Source of the DNA: Desulfuromonadaceae bacterium
Lineage (GTDB): Bacteria; Desulfobacterota; Desulfuromonadia; Desulfuromonadales; Geopsychrobacteraceae
NCBI GenBank assembly: GCA_016744555.1
Contig: JADGED010000023.1
Coordinates: 1 to 18,208, forward strand
DNA length: 18,208 nucleotides
Direction of reading: 5' to 3'
Shown here: one piece after another, positions 1 through 7,474 of the stretch
Numbering within the stretch: the first letter of the stretch is position 1
How the letters are laid out: every line of letters begins with the position of its first letter
Notes under the pieces: model-generated
The model's database searches: none
Told to the model about the DNA's origin: nothing
What the model saw: only the letters and a program-made list of their open reading frames with translations
Program-made: the position numbers and the translations under genes

Positions 1-1
1 G

Positions 2-379
2 ATTAACCCCAAGCAAGAACCTACCCCCAGTCGCAAGATCATCCGCAAGAAAAAGGGCAGCAATCTATTAGGTATTGCAGCGGCGGCAAAAGCCCTTGGT
101 CTATCCCATCGATTGTTGAAAGCTCTGATCCCCTGCAGCGAAACAAGGATCGTGGAGAAGGACGGTGCTAAGAGAATCGAGGAATACTATTGGGATAAAG
201 AGTTGATTGACCGGTTCGAAATGTTGTGGGTAAAGCAACAAGAGGGGCGCGGCTACAATCGCGAGGATTTGACCATAATCGCTACAGCCTGCTGTGACGG
301 TGATCAACGCTGGGCGCGCGACTGCATCGTCGGGTTTCTCAACCAGCGTAAGCTGGGCGAAAGTTACTTACAGGGATAA
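2..379 (+). CDS. Putative helix-turn-helix DNA-binding protein, 5'-truncated
   Basis: The frame is open from the window edge to a TAA at 377-379, giving 125 visible residues; the true start lies outside the window. A basic stretch (RKIIRKKKG) is followed by a segment that reads like a helix-turn-helix of the MerR/excisionase kind: LLGIAAAAKALGLSHRLLKA, then a wing-like part (RIVEKDGAKRIEEYYWDKELID). The C-terminal half is charged and carries a CCDGDQRWARDC stretch. I do not recognise a named family. The TTG at 113 is inside the HTH-like segment and is unlikely to be the start. It converges on the kinase gene with a 47-bp gap. A DNA-binding role is inferred only from the motif shape. Confidence 0.55.
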   Translation: MNPKQEPTPSRKIIRKKKGSNLLGIAAAAKALGLSHRLLKALIPCSETRIVEKDGAKRIEEYYWDKELIDRFEMLWVKQQEGRGYNREDLTIIATACCDGDQRWARDCIVGFLNQRKLGESYLQG

Positions 380-392
380 ATTATGGGCAATG

Positions 393-426
393 GCTGCTAC
401 ACCGCTTGGATCCTATCGCTAGCAGC
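393..426. repeat. Inverted repeat between convergent genes
   Basis: A perfect 7-bp stem (GCTGCTA at 393-399, TAGCAGC at 420-426) with a 20-nt loop fills the gap between the convergent HTH gene and the kinase gene. There is no T-run on either side, so an intrinsic terminator is possible but weak. Confidence 0.3.
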
Positions 427-1221
427 TCAAACCTCCCGGTCATGCAGACCTATGGCTTGTAATAACGCTTGGAAGTGGTGTCGCTCGGGTTGCCTTTTAT
501 ACTTTTGCAGCCATGGCAACAGAGCATCACGCTCGGGCAGGGGCAGAACCCTGCGAATATCTTGCGCCAGGCGGGTCCCCCATAGCAAACCGGCGACCAG
601 CGAGGTCACATTATTGGGGTGACGGTTGGTACTGCTATGACTGAAGTCGATCAGGGTCAAACGCTCACCATCAATAAATACATGCTCGGCGGCACAGCGC
701 AAGGCACCGTGGTCAATCCCTGCGGTATCGAGATAAAATCCCTGCCAGAGAAGACGCTGGAGCAAGCGGCATAATTCAGGGGCGTTTTCTCCATTCAGCT
801 GTTGCAACCATTTTCCCAAAGGCTGACCGTTTAAGCGCTCCATCACCAGCAGATCATCCTGTTGACAGTAGAGCTGTGGCCCCACGTGCAGAAGATTTGC
901 CTGCCGCATGATACGCGCCTCTTCATTGAGGTTGGGCTGCTGACAACTGCTACGGCGCAACTTGATGGCGGCCGCTTGCCCCTGCCAAATTCCGGCTAGC
1001 ACCAAGCCGCAATAACCAACGCCCAAAAGCGGTAACCCGTCCAGCTGCATCGGCCCGGTAGCCAGTAAGCATTCGACCCCTAACTGGTGCAGTTGCCGCA
1101 AGTACTGCGCCTGTTGCGTTTGATTGTTATCGGGATAACTGAGCAAACGCTGGTAGGGGTGCAGATCGGTAATGGGGATATATGCTGCTGCCATATCAGC
1201 CATGGCAATTAGATCGTTCAT
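427..1221 (-). CDS. Predicted protein kinase, COG2112-like (RIO/atypical kinase fold)
   Basis: 264 residues. The protein kinase landmarks are visible in order: glycine-rich loop GVGYCG (67-72), AIK lysine K87, an E-containing segment NEEARIMR (99-106), hinge VMERL (127-130), catalytic-loop equivalent GIDHGALR (168-175), and metal-binding LIDFS (190-194) in place of DFG. It then has the R-x-x-NNVTSL signature (200-208) that I associate with the COG2112 'predicted Ser/Thr protein kinase' family. The substrate is unknown and action in the cytoplasm is inferred. The ATG at 1219-1221 has only a distant weak purine tract; later ATGs (codons 7 and 10) are possible starts. The gene lies 45 bp downstream of the ywbE-like gene on the same strand, so cotranscription is likely. 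The Asp-Phe-Ser replacement may be normal for the family. Confidence 0.75.
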   Translation of the reverse strand: MNDLIAMADMAAAYIPITDLHPYQRLLSYPDNNQTQQAQYLRQLHQLGVECLLATGPMQLDGLPLLGVGYCGLVLAGIWQGQAAAIKLRRSSCQQPNLNEEARIMRQANLLHVGPQLYCQQDDLLVMERLNGQPLGKWLQQLNGENAPELCRLLQRLLWQGFYLDTAGIDHGALRCAAEHVFIDGERLTLIDFSHSSTNRHPNNVTSLVAGLLWGTRLAQDIRRVLPLPERDALLPWLQKYKRQPERHHFQALLQAIGLHDREV

Positions 1222-1266
1222 ATTGAGTCTTTTGCCCTTAACTTAACCACTACCCCTATTCCCGGG

Positions 1267-1461
1267 TTAATCTGCAAGCCCCTGCACTCTCCCAACTTGG
1301 CCATCTTCTAACCTGACCTTGATCCCCCGGGAATGAAACGGTGACTTGGTCAAAAGGTTTTTGACTATCCCTTTAGTCAACTTACCTGAACGCTGGTCCT
1401 GTTTAAGGATAATCACGACGGCAAGTCCGGGGGTGATCTCCGATCGGTTCTGTCCATTCAT
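1267..1461 (-). CDS. ywbE: YwbE family protein (DUF2196)
   Basis: A 64-residue protein matching the YwbE pattern along its whole length: MNGQ-R-x-I-x-PGL at the N-terminus, then LKQDQRSGKLTKGIVK, a conserved HSRGIKVRLEDGQVGRVQ block near the C-terminus, and the usual family length. The molecular function of YwbE is not established; the short basic beta-rich sequence is compatible with a small nucleic-acid-binding fold, but that is inference. The start ATG at 1459-1461 gives the canonical N-terminus, although the ribosome binding site is poor. It sits 55 bp after the exported-protein gene and 45 bp before the kinase gene on the same strand. Confidence 0.85.
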   Translation of the reverse strand: MNGQNRSEITPGLAVVIILKQDQRSGKLTKGIVKNLLTKSPFHSRGIKVRLEDGQVGRVQGLAD

Positions 1462-1516
1462 CGTTGCAACTCATTTCTCGTTTGTAGCTCTATGGTTAGT
1501 CAATAAGTTTAACTAT

Positions 1517-3286
1517 CTATTTAATGTATCCACCTTTATACAGCAGAACAGAATCACTTCCGAGAACGAGCGGGCGGCCATTACCGCAGAGACTATTCTG
1601 TACCATATTAATGGTCAAGCGTCCGCCAATCCATACCGACATTGCTTCTCTATCTTCATTGCTATCACCATTAAGGTCACCGATAAGATCTAACCAGCCC
1701 TGCAGATTGGGATACACTGCATGCATATCCGGGACAATAATAACGCTGGTTCGACTTTGGTTTGCCGGAAGAACCAGCTCACCAGATACCTCTTGTCGAT
1801 CTACAACGACATTATCATTGTGCGCCTTACGCAAGGTAAGATTTAGGGTATAGCCGACAATAAGATTATAGCTGGAATGGTTAATAACCCGTGGGATAAA
1901 CACCGGCAGCGGATCAGAACCATTTGGGATACTGCCTGTAGCAGAACCTAATGGCAACTCTATGTTGGGAATACGGACAGGAATAGTAATTGACTCTTTT
2001 TCCCCAGTTGCTTTCTCAGTTATTTCAATATCTATCTGTTTTAACTCGGCACAATCTGGAGAGTCGGTTTCATAAAATGACTCTGTTTCGAGCAAAATTT
2101 TTGCCTGAGCAGTGATAGGAAAATCTATATCTTTGCCCATATTATAAGAACGATCATTGCCATTTTGAAACCGATAAAACCACGCATAAGAGTGGCTACC
2201 TGCAGGCAATGGCATATTGTTGCTTTTTAGTTGTAACCGCCACACCCCACGGCCAAGATACTGACCAGAATCAATCATCACCCTTGGGCGCTCAAGTTCT
2301 ACCTGTAAACTACTACCGGCAGAACTAGAGACAACCTGATCCATTGGGTCTGGCAGAGGGAGGTTCTGCTGTACTACCATCGTCTTAGCCAGCTTATCCC
2401 ACACTTGTGCGCGCAAAGATCGAGCTCGTGATGATCGAACCCAGCCGCTGGAAAATCCATGGGTACCACCGGCACGCAAACTCGGCAGTGGATAACGTGC
2501 CCCCGCATCTGCGCTTTGTCCCGGGACATCGAGTAGCTGTACTACCTGCAATTCATAGCGATTAAGCTCCAGAGGTTCATGGTCGGCTAAATTAACAATT
2601 GTTACCGCCCAATGCTGATTGTCACCATCCTCGTTATTGCTAAGCGTTGCGGCAAGCTGAGCGACAACGGGGCGAAGCTTAGGGATGTCTACCTGCGCAC
2701 GCTCCATATTTGCTGCAACCCCTTTGGCGCGGACATAGTCCTTGGGATCACCAGTATAACCACTACTACCCGCAGAATTTCCATCTCCAGGGATATGGGT
2801 CATAATACCACCTGCACCGGCAGTGCCAGACGTTGGTTGCATTGTTGGCGGGGGAGGAGGTAGCGCAGCTTGGCGTTTAACAACGCGAACAGAAAGCTGA
2901 TATGCTGCATTAACCTTCGGTGCAAAAGTATAAATCCAGCGACTACTACCTGTTGCATCTGACCACGCTTTGCCACCATTAAGGCTGATTTGTACTTTCA
3001 GGTCGGCAGGAGTAATTTTCCGGTTCATGCTTTCCAAAATACCGCGAATCTCAACTTTGCCATCGTTAAGATCTTCGGGATAAAAAACTATCTCACTGTT
3101 CTCAACACCAGTAAAGGCATTGCCGTTTACAGTAACATTATCTAGATAACCTAAATCATCACCGGCATACCATTCAGCCTGGAGTTTGGGCACGCCAACA
3201 GCCAAGCAAATTATGCTCACTGCTACAACAATCCAAAACAAACCACAAACCGAATAACGGCTTTTTCTACCTAGGTAAAAGGGCAT
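1517..3286 (-). CDS. Exported or membrane-anchored protein of unknown function
   Basis: 589 residues, family not recognised. A basic N-terminus (GRKSR) leads into a hydrophobic segment at residues 11-31, followed by a plausible signal peptidase site after LQA (37). The mature part begins with an Ig-like stretch of about 100 residues containing ISLNGGKAWSDATG and an aromatic strand (WIYTFAP). A proline linker (143-147) and a Gly/Ser-rich stretch follow, then a long beta-rich region. The only cysteines beyond the signal are one near residue 409 and one near residue 571, which could form a disulfide. GGAG lies 9 nt before the ATG. An envelope or surface role is inferred. The upstream region has TATAAT at 3345-3350, and the tkt terminator separates it from tkt, so it probably has its own promoter. 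Confidence 0.7.
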   Translation of the reverse strand: MPFYLGRKSRYSVCGLFWIVVAVSIICLAVGVPKLQAEWYAGDDLGYLDNVTVNGNAFTGVENSEIVFYPEDLNDGKVEIRGILESMNRKITPADLKVQISLNGGKAWSDATGSSRWIYTFAPKVNAAYQLSVRVVKRQAALPPPPPTMQPTSGTAGAGGIMTHIPGDGNSAGSSGYTGDPKDYVRAKGVAANMERAQVDIPKLRPVVAQLAATLSNNEDGDNQHWAVTIVNLADHEPLELNRYELQVVQLLDVPGQSADAGARYPLPSLRAGGTHGFSSGWVRSSRARSLRAQVWDKLAKTMVVQQNLPLPDPMDQVVSSSAGSSLQVELERPRVMIDSGQYLGRGVWRLQLKSNNMPLPAGSHSYAWFYRFQNGNDRSYNMGKDIDFPITAQAKILLETESFYETDSPDCAELKQIDIEITEKATGEKESITIPVRIPNIELPLGSATGSIPNGSDPLPVFIPRVINHSSYNLIVGYTLNLTLRKAHNDNVVVDRQEVSGELVLPANQSRTSVIIVPDMHAVYPNLQGWLDLIGDLNGDSNEDREAMSVWIGGRLTINMVQNSLCGNGRPLVLGSDSVLLYKGGYIK

Positions 3287-3344
3287 GACGAGAATCTCCG
3301 TTTCTCTATTTGAGCCTTAAACGATTAGAGGTTTCAATCTGCGT

Positions 3345-3350
3345 ATTATA
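3345..3350 (-). promoter_or_regulatory. Possible -10 element for the exported-protein gene
   Basis: A perfect TATAAT on the minus strand, 58 nt upstream of the ATG at 3286 and downstream of the tkt terminator. No good -35 hexamer is visible at 16-18 nt, so the call rests on the -10 and position. Confidence 0.35.
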
Positions 3351-3418
3351 ATGAACATGACAATATTACCAGAATCACAATAAAATTCTATTCTTCATGT
3401 GACTATCGCAACAGCCGC

Positions 3419-3452
3419 AAAAAAAAGGGCGGCTCACAAAGAGACCGCCCTT
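3419..3452 (-). terminator. Intrinsic terminator of tkt
   Basis: On the minus strand an AAGGGCGG arm pairs with CCGCCCTT, extended by CTC/GAG after a single bulged base, and is followed by a run of eight T. It begins about 30 nt after the tkt stop codon. Confidence 0.9.
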
Positions 3453-3482
3453 ATACTTAAACTTCAAATTAGCAAGCTAAGA

Positions 3483-5474
3483 TTAATCGAGAAGCTGCTT
3501 AGCTGTAGCAATCAGGTTTTCGACGGTGAAGCCGAAATGTTCCATCAATTCATTAGCCGGAGCGCTGGCACCAAATTCGTCCATACCAATAGCTACCCCT
3601 TCGAAGCCAACATAACGTTCCCAACCAAAGGTGCTACCAGCTTCCATTGCTACCCGCTTGGTGCAAGCAGCAGGAAGAACTTGCTCCTGGTACTCAGCAT
3701 CTTGGGCGGCAAATAGTTCCCAACTTGGCATTGAAACGACCCGAGTACCAACACCATCAGCCTGTAGGGCTTCTTGGGCAGCCATTGCATGCTGAACTTC
3801 GGAACCACTAGCAATGAGAATCATCTGCAATTCACCAACTTCTGGGGAAAGAACATAAGCACCTTGTTGCAAACCGGCAACCGGAGCAAACTTGTTCCGA
3901 TCAACCGTTGGCAAGCCTTGGCGTGACAACACCAACATTGTAGGCCCTTGACGATTCGCAATAGCTGCTTTCCACGCTTCACAGGTTTCGTTAGCATCGG
4001 CAGGACGGATAACGGTTAAATTTGGCATCGCCCGTAGTGAAGCTAAGTGTTCTACCGGCTGGTGGGTTGGACCATCTTCGCCCAGACCGATTGAATCGTG
4101 AGTCATAACATAGATTGGAGCCAATCCCATCAATGCAGCCATCCGAATTGCGGGACGCATATAATCGGCAAACACGAAGAAGGTTCCGGCAAAAGGAATC
4201 AAACCAGGAGTATGGCAGAAACCGTTCATGATTGAGCCCATGGCGTGCTCACGAATACCATAATGGATGTTGCGTGCGCTCTGCCCTGGCAACCAAGAAC
4301 CAGCACCTTTAATCTCGGTGTTATTAGATGGTGCGAGGTCAGCTGAGCCACCAATCAAAAATGGCATCTTAGCAGCGAGACCATTAATGGCAGCACCACT
4401 GGCTTGACGGGTAGCTTTAGCACCATCTTCGGGGGTAAATACTGGTAACTCTGTTGCCCAACCAGATGGCAGTTCGCCTTGGCTTACTTCTAACCAGCTT
4501 GCAACTTTTGGAGTGGATTTTTTTGCCTCAAACTGTTTTTGCCACTGCTGCTCCAGCTCTTCACCTTGAGTCTTGCAGGTTGACATGTGCTCGGCTACTT
4601 CTGCAGGGACCACAAATGTTGCTTTTGGATCACGACCGTAAGCTTGCTTGGTCAAGGCTAGCTCATCGCTACCTAATGGTGCACCATGAGCTCCGGGGGT
4701 ATCTTGCTTGTTTGGAGCACCAATACCAATGTGGGTACGGGCAATAATAATTGATGGGCGGGGATCTTGTTTCGCCCGTGCCATTGCGGCATCAATCTCA
4801 GCAAGATTTTCACCTTCAACCCGCTCGACATGCCAACCATATGCAAGGTAACGGCTACCAACATCTTCGGTAAATGCGATGCTGGTATCACCTTCAATAG
4901 TAATTTTGTTATCTAGGTAGATATAATTGAGTTGCCCCAACTGCAAGTGGCCAGCCATTGATGCGGCCTCCGCGGAGACACCCTCCATCAAATCGCCATC
5001 AGAACAGATAACCCAAGTACGGTAATCAAATAGTTCAGCGTCTACTTGTTGCTCTAAATATTGTCCACCCATCGCCATACCAACGGCAACTGCAACACCT
5101 TGGCCTAGTGGGCCAGTGGTTGTCTCTACCCCTGGAACATGGCCAAACTCTGGGTGACCAGCAGTTTTGCTACCAAACTGGCGGAAATTTTTAATATCAT
5201 CAAGAGACAAATCGTAACCGGTCAAGTGCAACATGCTATAAATCAAGGTTGATGCATGACCACAAGAGAGGATAAAGCGATCGCGACCAGCCCATTCTGG
5301 GTTAGCCGGATTATGCTTTAGGTGACGCATATACAACAAATAAGCGATTGGTGCCGCTTCCATTGGGGTTCCGGGGTGACCGGAATTAGCCTTCTCAACC
5401 GCATCAGCAGCTAAAAGTCTAATGGTATCAATAGATTGACGAACAATTGGATCTGACAATTTCGGTGACGACAT
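3483..5474 (-). CDS. tkt: Transketolase
   Basis: Thiamin-diphosphate enzyme of the non-oxidative pentose phosphate pathway; it moves two-carbon ketol units between ketose and aldose phosphates in the cytoplasm. 663 residues is the normal length. The family pattern is continuous: NSGHPGTPM (30-38), CGHAS (71-75), GPLGQG (121-126), the cofactor-binding region CSDGDLMEG (157-165) ending near N189, and in the second half the IREHAMG segment and GEDGPTHQPVEH with its active-site histidines. The usual GDG reads SDGD here. A longer reading from a TTG at 5480 is possible, but AAGGAG at 5481-5486 is 6 nt from the ATG at 5474 and directly abuts the TTG, so ATG is preferred. It lies about 90 nt downstream of the strong terminator that ends the aminotransferase transcript and should need its own promoter; none is obvious. 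Confidence 0.96.
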   Translation of the reverse strand: MSSPKLSDPIVRQSIDTIRLLAADAVEKANSGHPGTPMEAAPIAYLLYMRHLKHNPANPEWAGRDRFILSCGHASTLIYSMLHLTGYDLSLDDIKNFRQFGSKTAGHPEFGHVPGVETTTGPLGQGVAVAVGMAMGGQYLEQQVDAELFDYRTWVICSDGDLMEGVSAEAASMAGHLQLGQLNYIYLDNKITIEGDTSIAFTEDVGSRYLAYGWHVERVEGENLAEIDAAMARAKQDPRPSIIIARTHIGIGAPNKQDTPGAHGAPLGSDELALTKQAYGRDPKATFVVPAEVAEHMSTCKTQGEELEQQWQKQFEAKKSTPKVASWLEVSQGELPSGWATELPVFTPEDGAKATRQASGAAINGLAAKMPFLIGGSADLAPSNNTEIKGAGSWLPGQSARNIHYGIREHAMGSIMNGFCHTPGLIPFAGTFFVFADYMRPAIRMAALMGLAPIYVMTHDSIGLGEDGPTHQPVEHLASLRAMPNLTVIRPADANETCEAWKAAIANRQGPTMLVLSRQGLPTVDRNKFAPVAGLQQGAYVLSPEVGELQMILIASGSEVQHAMAAQEALQADGVGTRVVSMPSWELFAAQDAEYQEQVLPAACTKRVAMEAGSTFGWERYVGFEGVAIGMDEFGASAPANELMEHFGFTVENLIATAKQLLD

Positions 5475-5562
5475 GCGCAACTCCTTAATTAGGTTTTAAG
5501 CTGCACATTGAAAAGGAATTTGCTCGATAAAGCAAGTGAAACTGCGTTAAAAATAGTTGTTT

Positions 5563-5606
5563 AAAAAAAATGGCCTCCAGCGAGGGAGGTATTCTCGCTG
5601 GAGGCC
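5563..5606 (-). terminator. Strong intrinsic terminator after the aminotransferase gene
   Basis: A perfect 13-bp stem (5572-5584 with 5594-5606) and 9-nt loop, followed on the minus strand by eight consecutive T. It lies 185 nt beyond the aminotransferase stop and about 90 nt before tkt, so it could also act as a leader terminator for tkt. Confidence 0.93.
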
Positions 5607-5680
5607 TATGTACTAAGAGGAGGTAACACTTATTTCTTTTTCCAACTTACCGACTGCCACACCGGAACCGTTGATGGTTA

Positions 5681-5785
5681 GGAGATTACTCTACGCCGTA
5701 AATATAAACCACGTGCGATCACGTATTTAAACGCTACTAACTCCGTAACCTCAAACTGTGCGTTTACGCAGTCCAAATACAGTTT
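5681..5785. other. Structured intergenic segment with nested inverted repeats
   Basis: No ORF is convincing here. One inverted repeat (5681-5688 with 5738-5744, one bulged T) encloses a CGTG/CACG hairpin with a four-base loop and flanking A/T pairs. A second (AAACTG at 5753-5758 with CAGTTT at 5780-5785) encloses TGCGT-tt-ACGCA. It could be the structured 3' UTR of the aminotransferase mRNA or the leader of tkt; no known riboswitch consensus was recognised. Confidence 0.4.
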
Positions 5786-5791
5786 ATTTAT

Positions 5792-7099
5792 CTACGCCGA
5801 GCGCAGATAGGTAGTAACGGCATTGGCAATATTGACAAAAACTTTAGTAAACTCTTTTTCGTCCTGCTCTAACAAGGTGATCCGGAAACCACGTTCATCG
5901 GTACAAAATGAAGAGATTGGCACCACACATATACCAGTAGCAGCCAGTAGGTAATAAACAAAACGCTTATCTAGTAACGTATCAGGCTGATTAACTAACC
6001 CTTCCACCATCTCTTTGACCTGCTGGTTATCGATCGGCAAGGTTTGGTTTTCGTTCAATTTCTCCCGATCAAAAACCACACTCATATAGAAAGCTCCATT
6101 AGTTCGATTTACTTTCAAACCAGGAACTTCCTTTAACAAGTTATAAGCGATATTAGAATATTTTTCGTACCGACTACGTCGCTTAGCCAAGTATTTTGGA
6201 TACTCTGGGTGGCTAAGAATTGGCGGTATCGCTTTTTGTGGCAATGTTGTCGAACAAACCTCTACCATCTTCGAATTTAAAATGCTTTCGACATACTTAC
6301 TAAACATTGCGTCTTTATCGGCATTATATACTTCGATCCAGCCACAACGAGCTCCCGGCCAAGGGATCTCTTTACTTATCCCTTTCATCGAAATAGCGGG
6401 CAAGTCACCGATCAAATCGGAAATAGGCTTAGTCGCCGTACCATTGTAACAAAGGGCGTGATAAATCTCATCACAGATCAAAAACAGATCGTACTCTTTA
6501 CAGATTTCAATAATCTCTTGCATGATCCGTTCTGGGTAAACGGCTCCAGTAGGATTATCGGGATTAATAATCAAGATTGCCGATATTGCCGGATTATATT
6601 TAACCGACTGGCGCAAATCGTCCATGTCTGGATACCAATGGTTATCTGGATCAAGACGGTAAGTGACCGGCTTTTGTCCAGCATGGGCACCCTCTGCAGA
6701 AGAGTGGGTCGAATAGGTCGGTGATGGTCCAATTACCCGCGCTTCACGCTTGAGCAAACCGTAAACTTTTTGGATTGCGTCACCAAGGCCGTTAAAGAAA
6801 ATAATGTCTTCAGCAGTGATTTGGGTCTTCCCACGCTGATTAGTCAGGTCGGCTAAATATTCGCGAGTCTCTAACAACCCTTTGGTAGCGCAATAACCAT
6901 AGGAACAATCTTTCATCGCTAAATCGGAAACAATTTCCTTAACCCAATCGGGGATCTTTTCCCCTTTAGCAATTGGATCACCAATATTTTCCATATTGGT
7001 TTTAATTCCCAAACGATTCAGTTCTTCAGCAATGGTGACAATGGCACGAATTTCATAGGTCAATTCGCCAGCACCGATATGAACAATATTATTACGCAT
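5792..7099 (-). CDS. Class I/II pyridoxal-phosphate aminotransferase
   Basis: 435 residues, fold type I PLP enzyme of the COG0436 group, cytoplasmic. Seen in order: YGYCATKGLLETRE (67-80), GLGDAIQK (104-111) in the phosphate-binding region, NPDNPTG (179-185), CDEIYH (209-214) with the PLP-contacting Asp and Tyr, GISKEIPWPGARCGW with the presumed Schiff-base lysine K243 and R251, and the carboxylate-binding arginine in GFRITLL near the C-terminus. It belongs to a distinct subgroup beginning NIVHIGAGELTYEIR and having ENIGDPIAKGE. Substrate cannot be fixed from sequence; the alanine-rich leader upstream suggests alanine/pyruvate, by inference. GGGAG precedes the ATG by about 6 nt. An intrinsic terminator stands only 39 nt upstream of the start, indicating control by attenuation. 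Confidence 0.9.
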   Translation of the reverse strand: MRNNIVHIGAGELTYEIRAIVTIAEELNRLGIKTNMENIGDPIAKGEKIPDWVKEIVSDLAMKDCSYGYCATKGLLETREYLADLTNQRGKTQITAEDIIFFNGLGDAIQKVYGLLKREARVIGPSPTYSTHSSAEGAHAGQKPVTYRLDPDNHWYPDMDDLRQSVKYNPAISAILIINPDNPTGAVYPERIMQEIIEICKEYDLFLICDEIYHALCYNGTATKPISDLIGDLPAISMKGISKEIPWPGARCGWIEVYNADKDAMFSKYVESILNSKMVEVCSTTLPQKAIPPILSHPEYPKYLAKRRSRYEKYSNIAYNLLKEVPGLKVNRTNGAFYMSVVFDREKLNENQTLPIDNQQVKEMVEGLVNQPDTLLDKRFVYYLLAATGICVVPISSFCTDERGFRITLLEQDEKEFTKVFVNIANAVTTYLRSA

Positions 7100-7138
7100 T
7101 TTTTACTCCCTAAAATTTGATAGCGAAGGAAACGCCAT

Positions 7139-7173
7139 AAAAAAAGGCCATGAACAACTTTGTCCATGGCCTT
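7139..7173 (-). terminator. Leader terminator (attenuator) before the aminotransferase gene
   Basis: On the minus strand AAGGCCATG (7173-7165) pairs with CATGGCCTT (7152-7144) around a 12-nt loop, followed by a run of seven T reaching 7139. The aminotransferase ATG is 39 nt further on with only its ribosome binding site between, leaving little room for a promoter, so this terminator sits within the leader of that gene. Alternatively it ends transcripts from the lipoprotein gene, 300 nt away. The 5' arm and loop contain ATGGACAA (7167-7160), exactly complementary to leader bases at 7217-7224. Confidence 0.85.
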
Positions 7174-7201
7174 AAGGTTAACTAGTATATACCTGTACAG
7201 C

Positions 7202-7285
7202 TCACCTGCTAAAGTGATGGACAATTCTCAGGCTGATGTTTGCCGCCTGAATCGCTCGGGTTGCCGCTGCTGCATTTATTAACAT
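7202..7285 (-). CDS. Putative alanine-rich leader peptide of the aminotransferase attenuator
   Basis: An ATG ORF of 27 codons plus TGA, beginning M-L-I-N-A-A-A-A-T-R and containing a second cluster Q-A-A at codons 13-15; 7 of 27 residues are alanine (GCA/GCG codons). AAGGG at 7294-7298 is 8 nt upstream of the ATG, a good ribosome binding site. A near-consensus promoter lies about 35 nt further up and an intrinsic terminator about 30 nt beyond the stop. This is the layout of classical leader-peptide attenuation. The ORF also spans the presumed segments 1 and 2 (TCAGGC/GCCTGA hairpin, then TTGTCCAT). Role inferred from architecture; a chance short ORF cannot be excluded. Confidence 0.55.
   Translation of the reverse strand: MLINAAAATRAIQAANISLRIVHHFSR
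7217..7224 (-). promoter_or_regulatory. Candidate antiterminator segment
   Basis: TTGTCCAT on the minus strand, within leader codons 21-23, is the exact complement of ATGGACAA in the 5' arm and loop of the terminator (7160-7167). Pairing would exclude the terminator stem. It partly overlaps the end of the TCAGGC/GCCTGA leader hairpin, which could act as the competing structure. Confidence 0.5.
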
Positions 7286-7326
7286 TTATAAAACCCTTAT
7301 GCAAAATGAAGGTAATAAGAAGCCTG

Positions 7327-7354
7327 ATTATCATGAAAATAACAATCATGTCAA
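7327..7354 (-). promoter_or_regulatory. Sigma70-type promoter for the aminotransferase leader
   Basis: TTGACA (7354-7349), 16-nt spacer, GATAAT (7332-7327) on the minus strand: a perfect -35 and five of six -10 matches. Predicted start is near 7320, giving a leader of about 180 nt up to the terminator. A weaker alternative is TATACT at 7184-7189, which would start RNA right at the terminator. Confidence 0.65.
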
Positions 7355-7404
7355 ATAGTTTTCACCTGCCTAAAAAACGAGATGGTACATTATCTGAACG
7401 TATA

Positions 7405-7429
7405 GGTAGTTTTTGGTGCCAAAACTACC
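7405..7429. repeat. Hairpin downstream of the lipoprotein gene
   Basis: GGTAGTTTT...AAAACTACC inverted repeat, an 11-bp stem with one bulged T and a 2-nt loop, about 45 nt after the lipoprotein stop. No T-run follows on the minus strand, so it may be a 3'-end stabiliser or a weak terminator for that gene. Confidence 0.4.
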
Positions 7430-7474
7430 ACGCAGCAAGCCACTTAATAGCAACACACTGCACCATTAATAAAA

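Noticed and set aside
383..622. A 79-residue plus-strand ORF after the HTH gene
   Set aside because: It lies mostly antisense to the kinase gene, which has clear family motifs.
7174..7320. A known riboswitch (glycine, TPP, c-di-GMP-I or T-box) in the aminotransferase leader
   Set aside because: Isolated bits such as CTGAGA and GGCAAAC occur, but the remaining conserved blocks of each class are missing and the leader ORF with octamer pairing explains the arrangement better.
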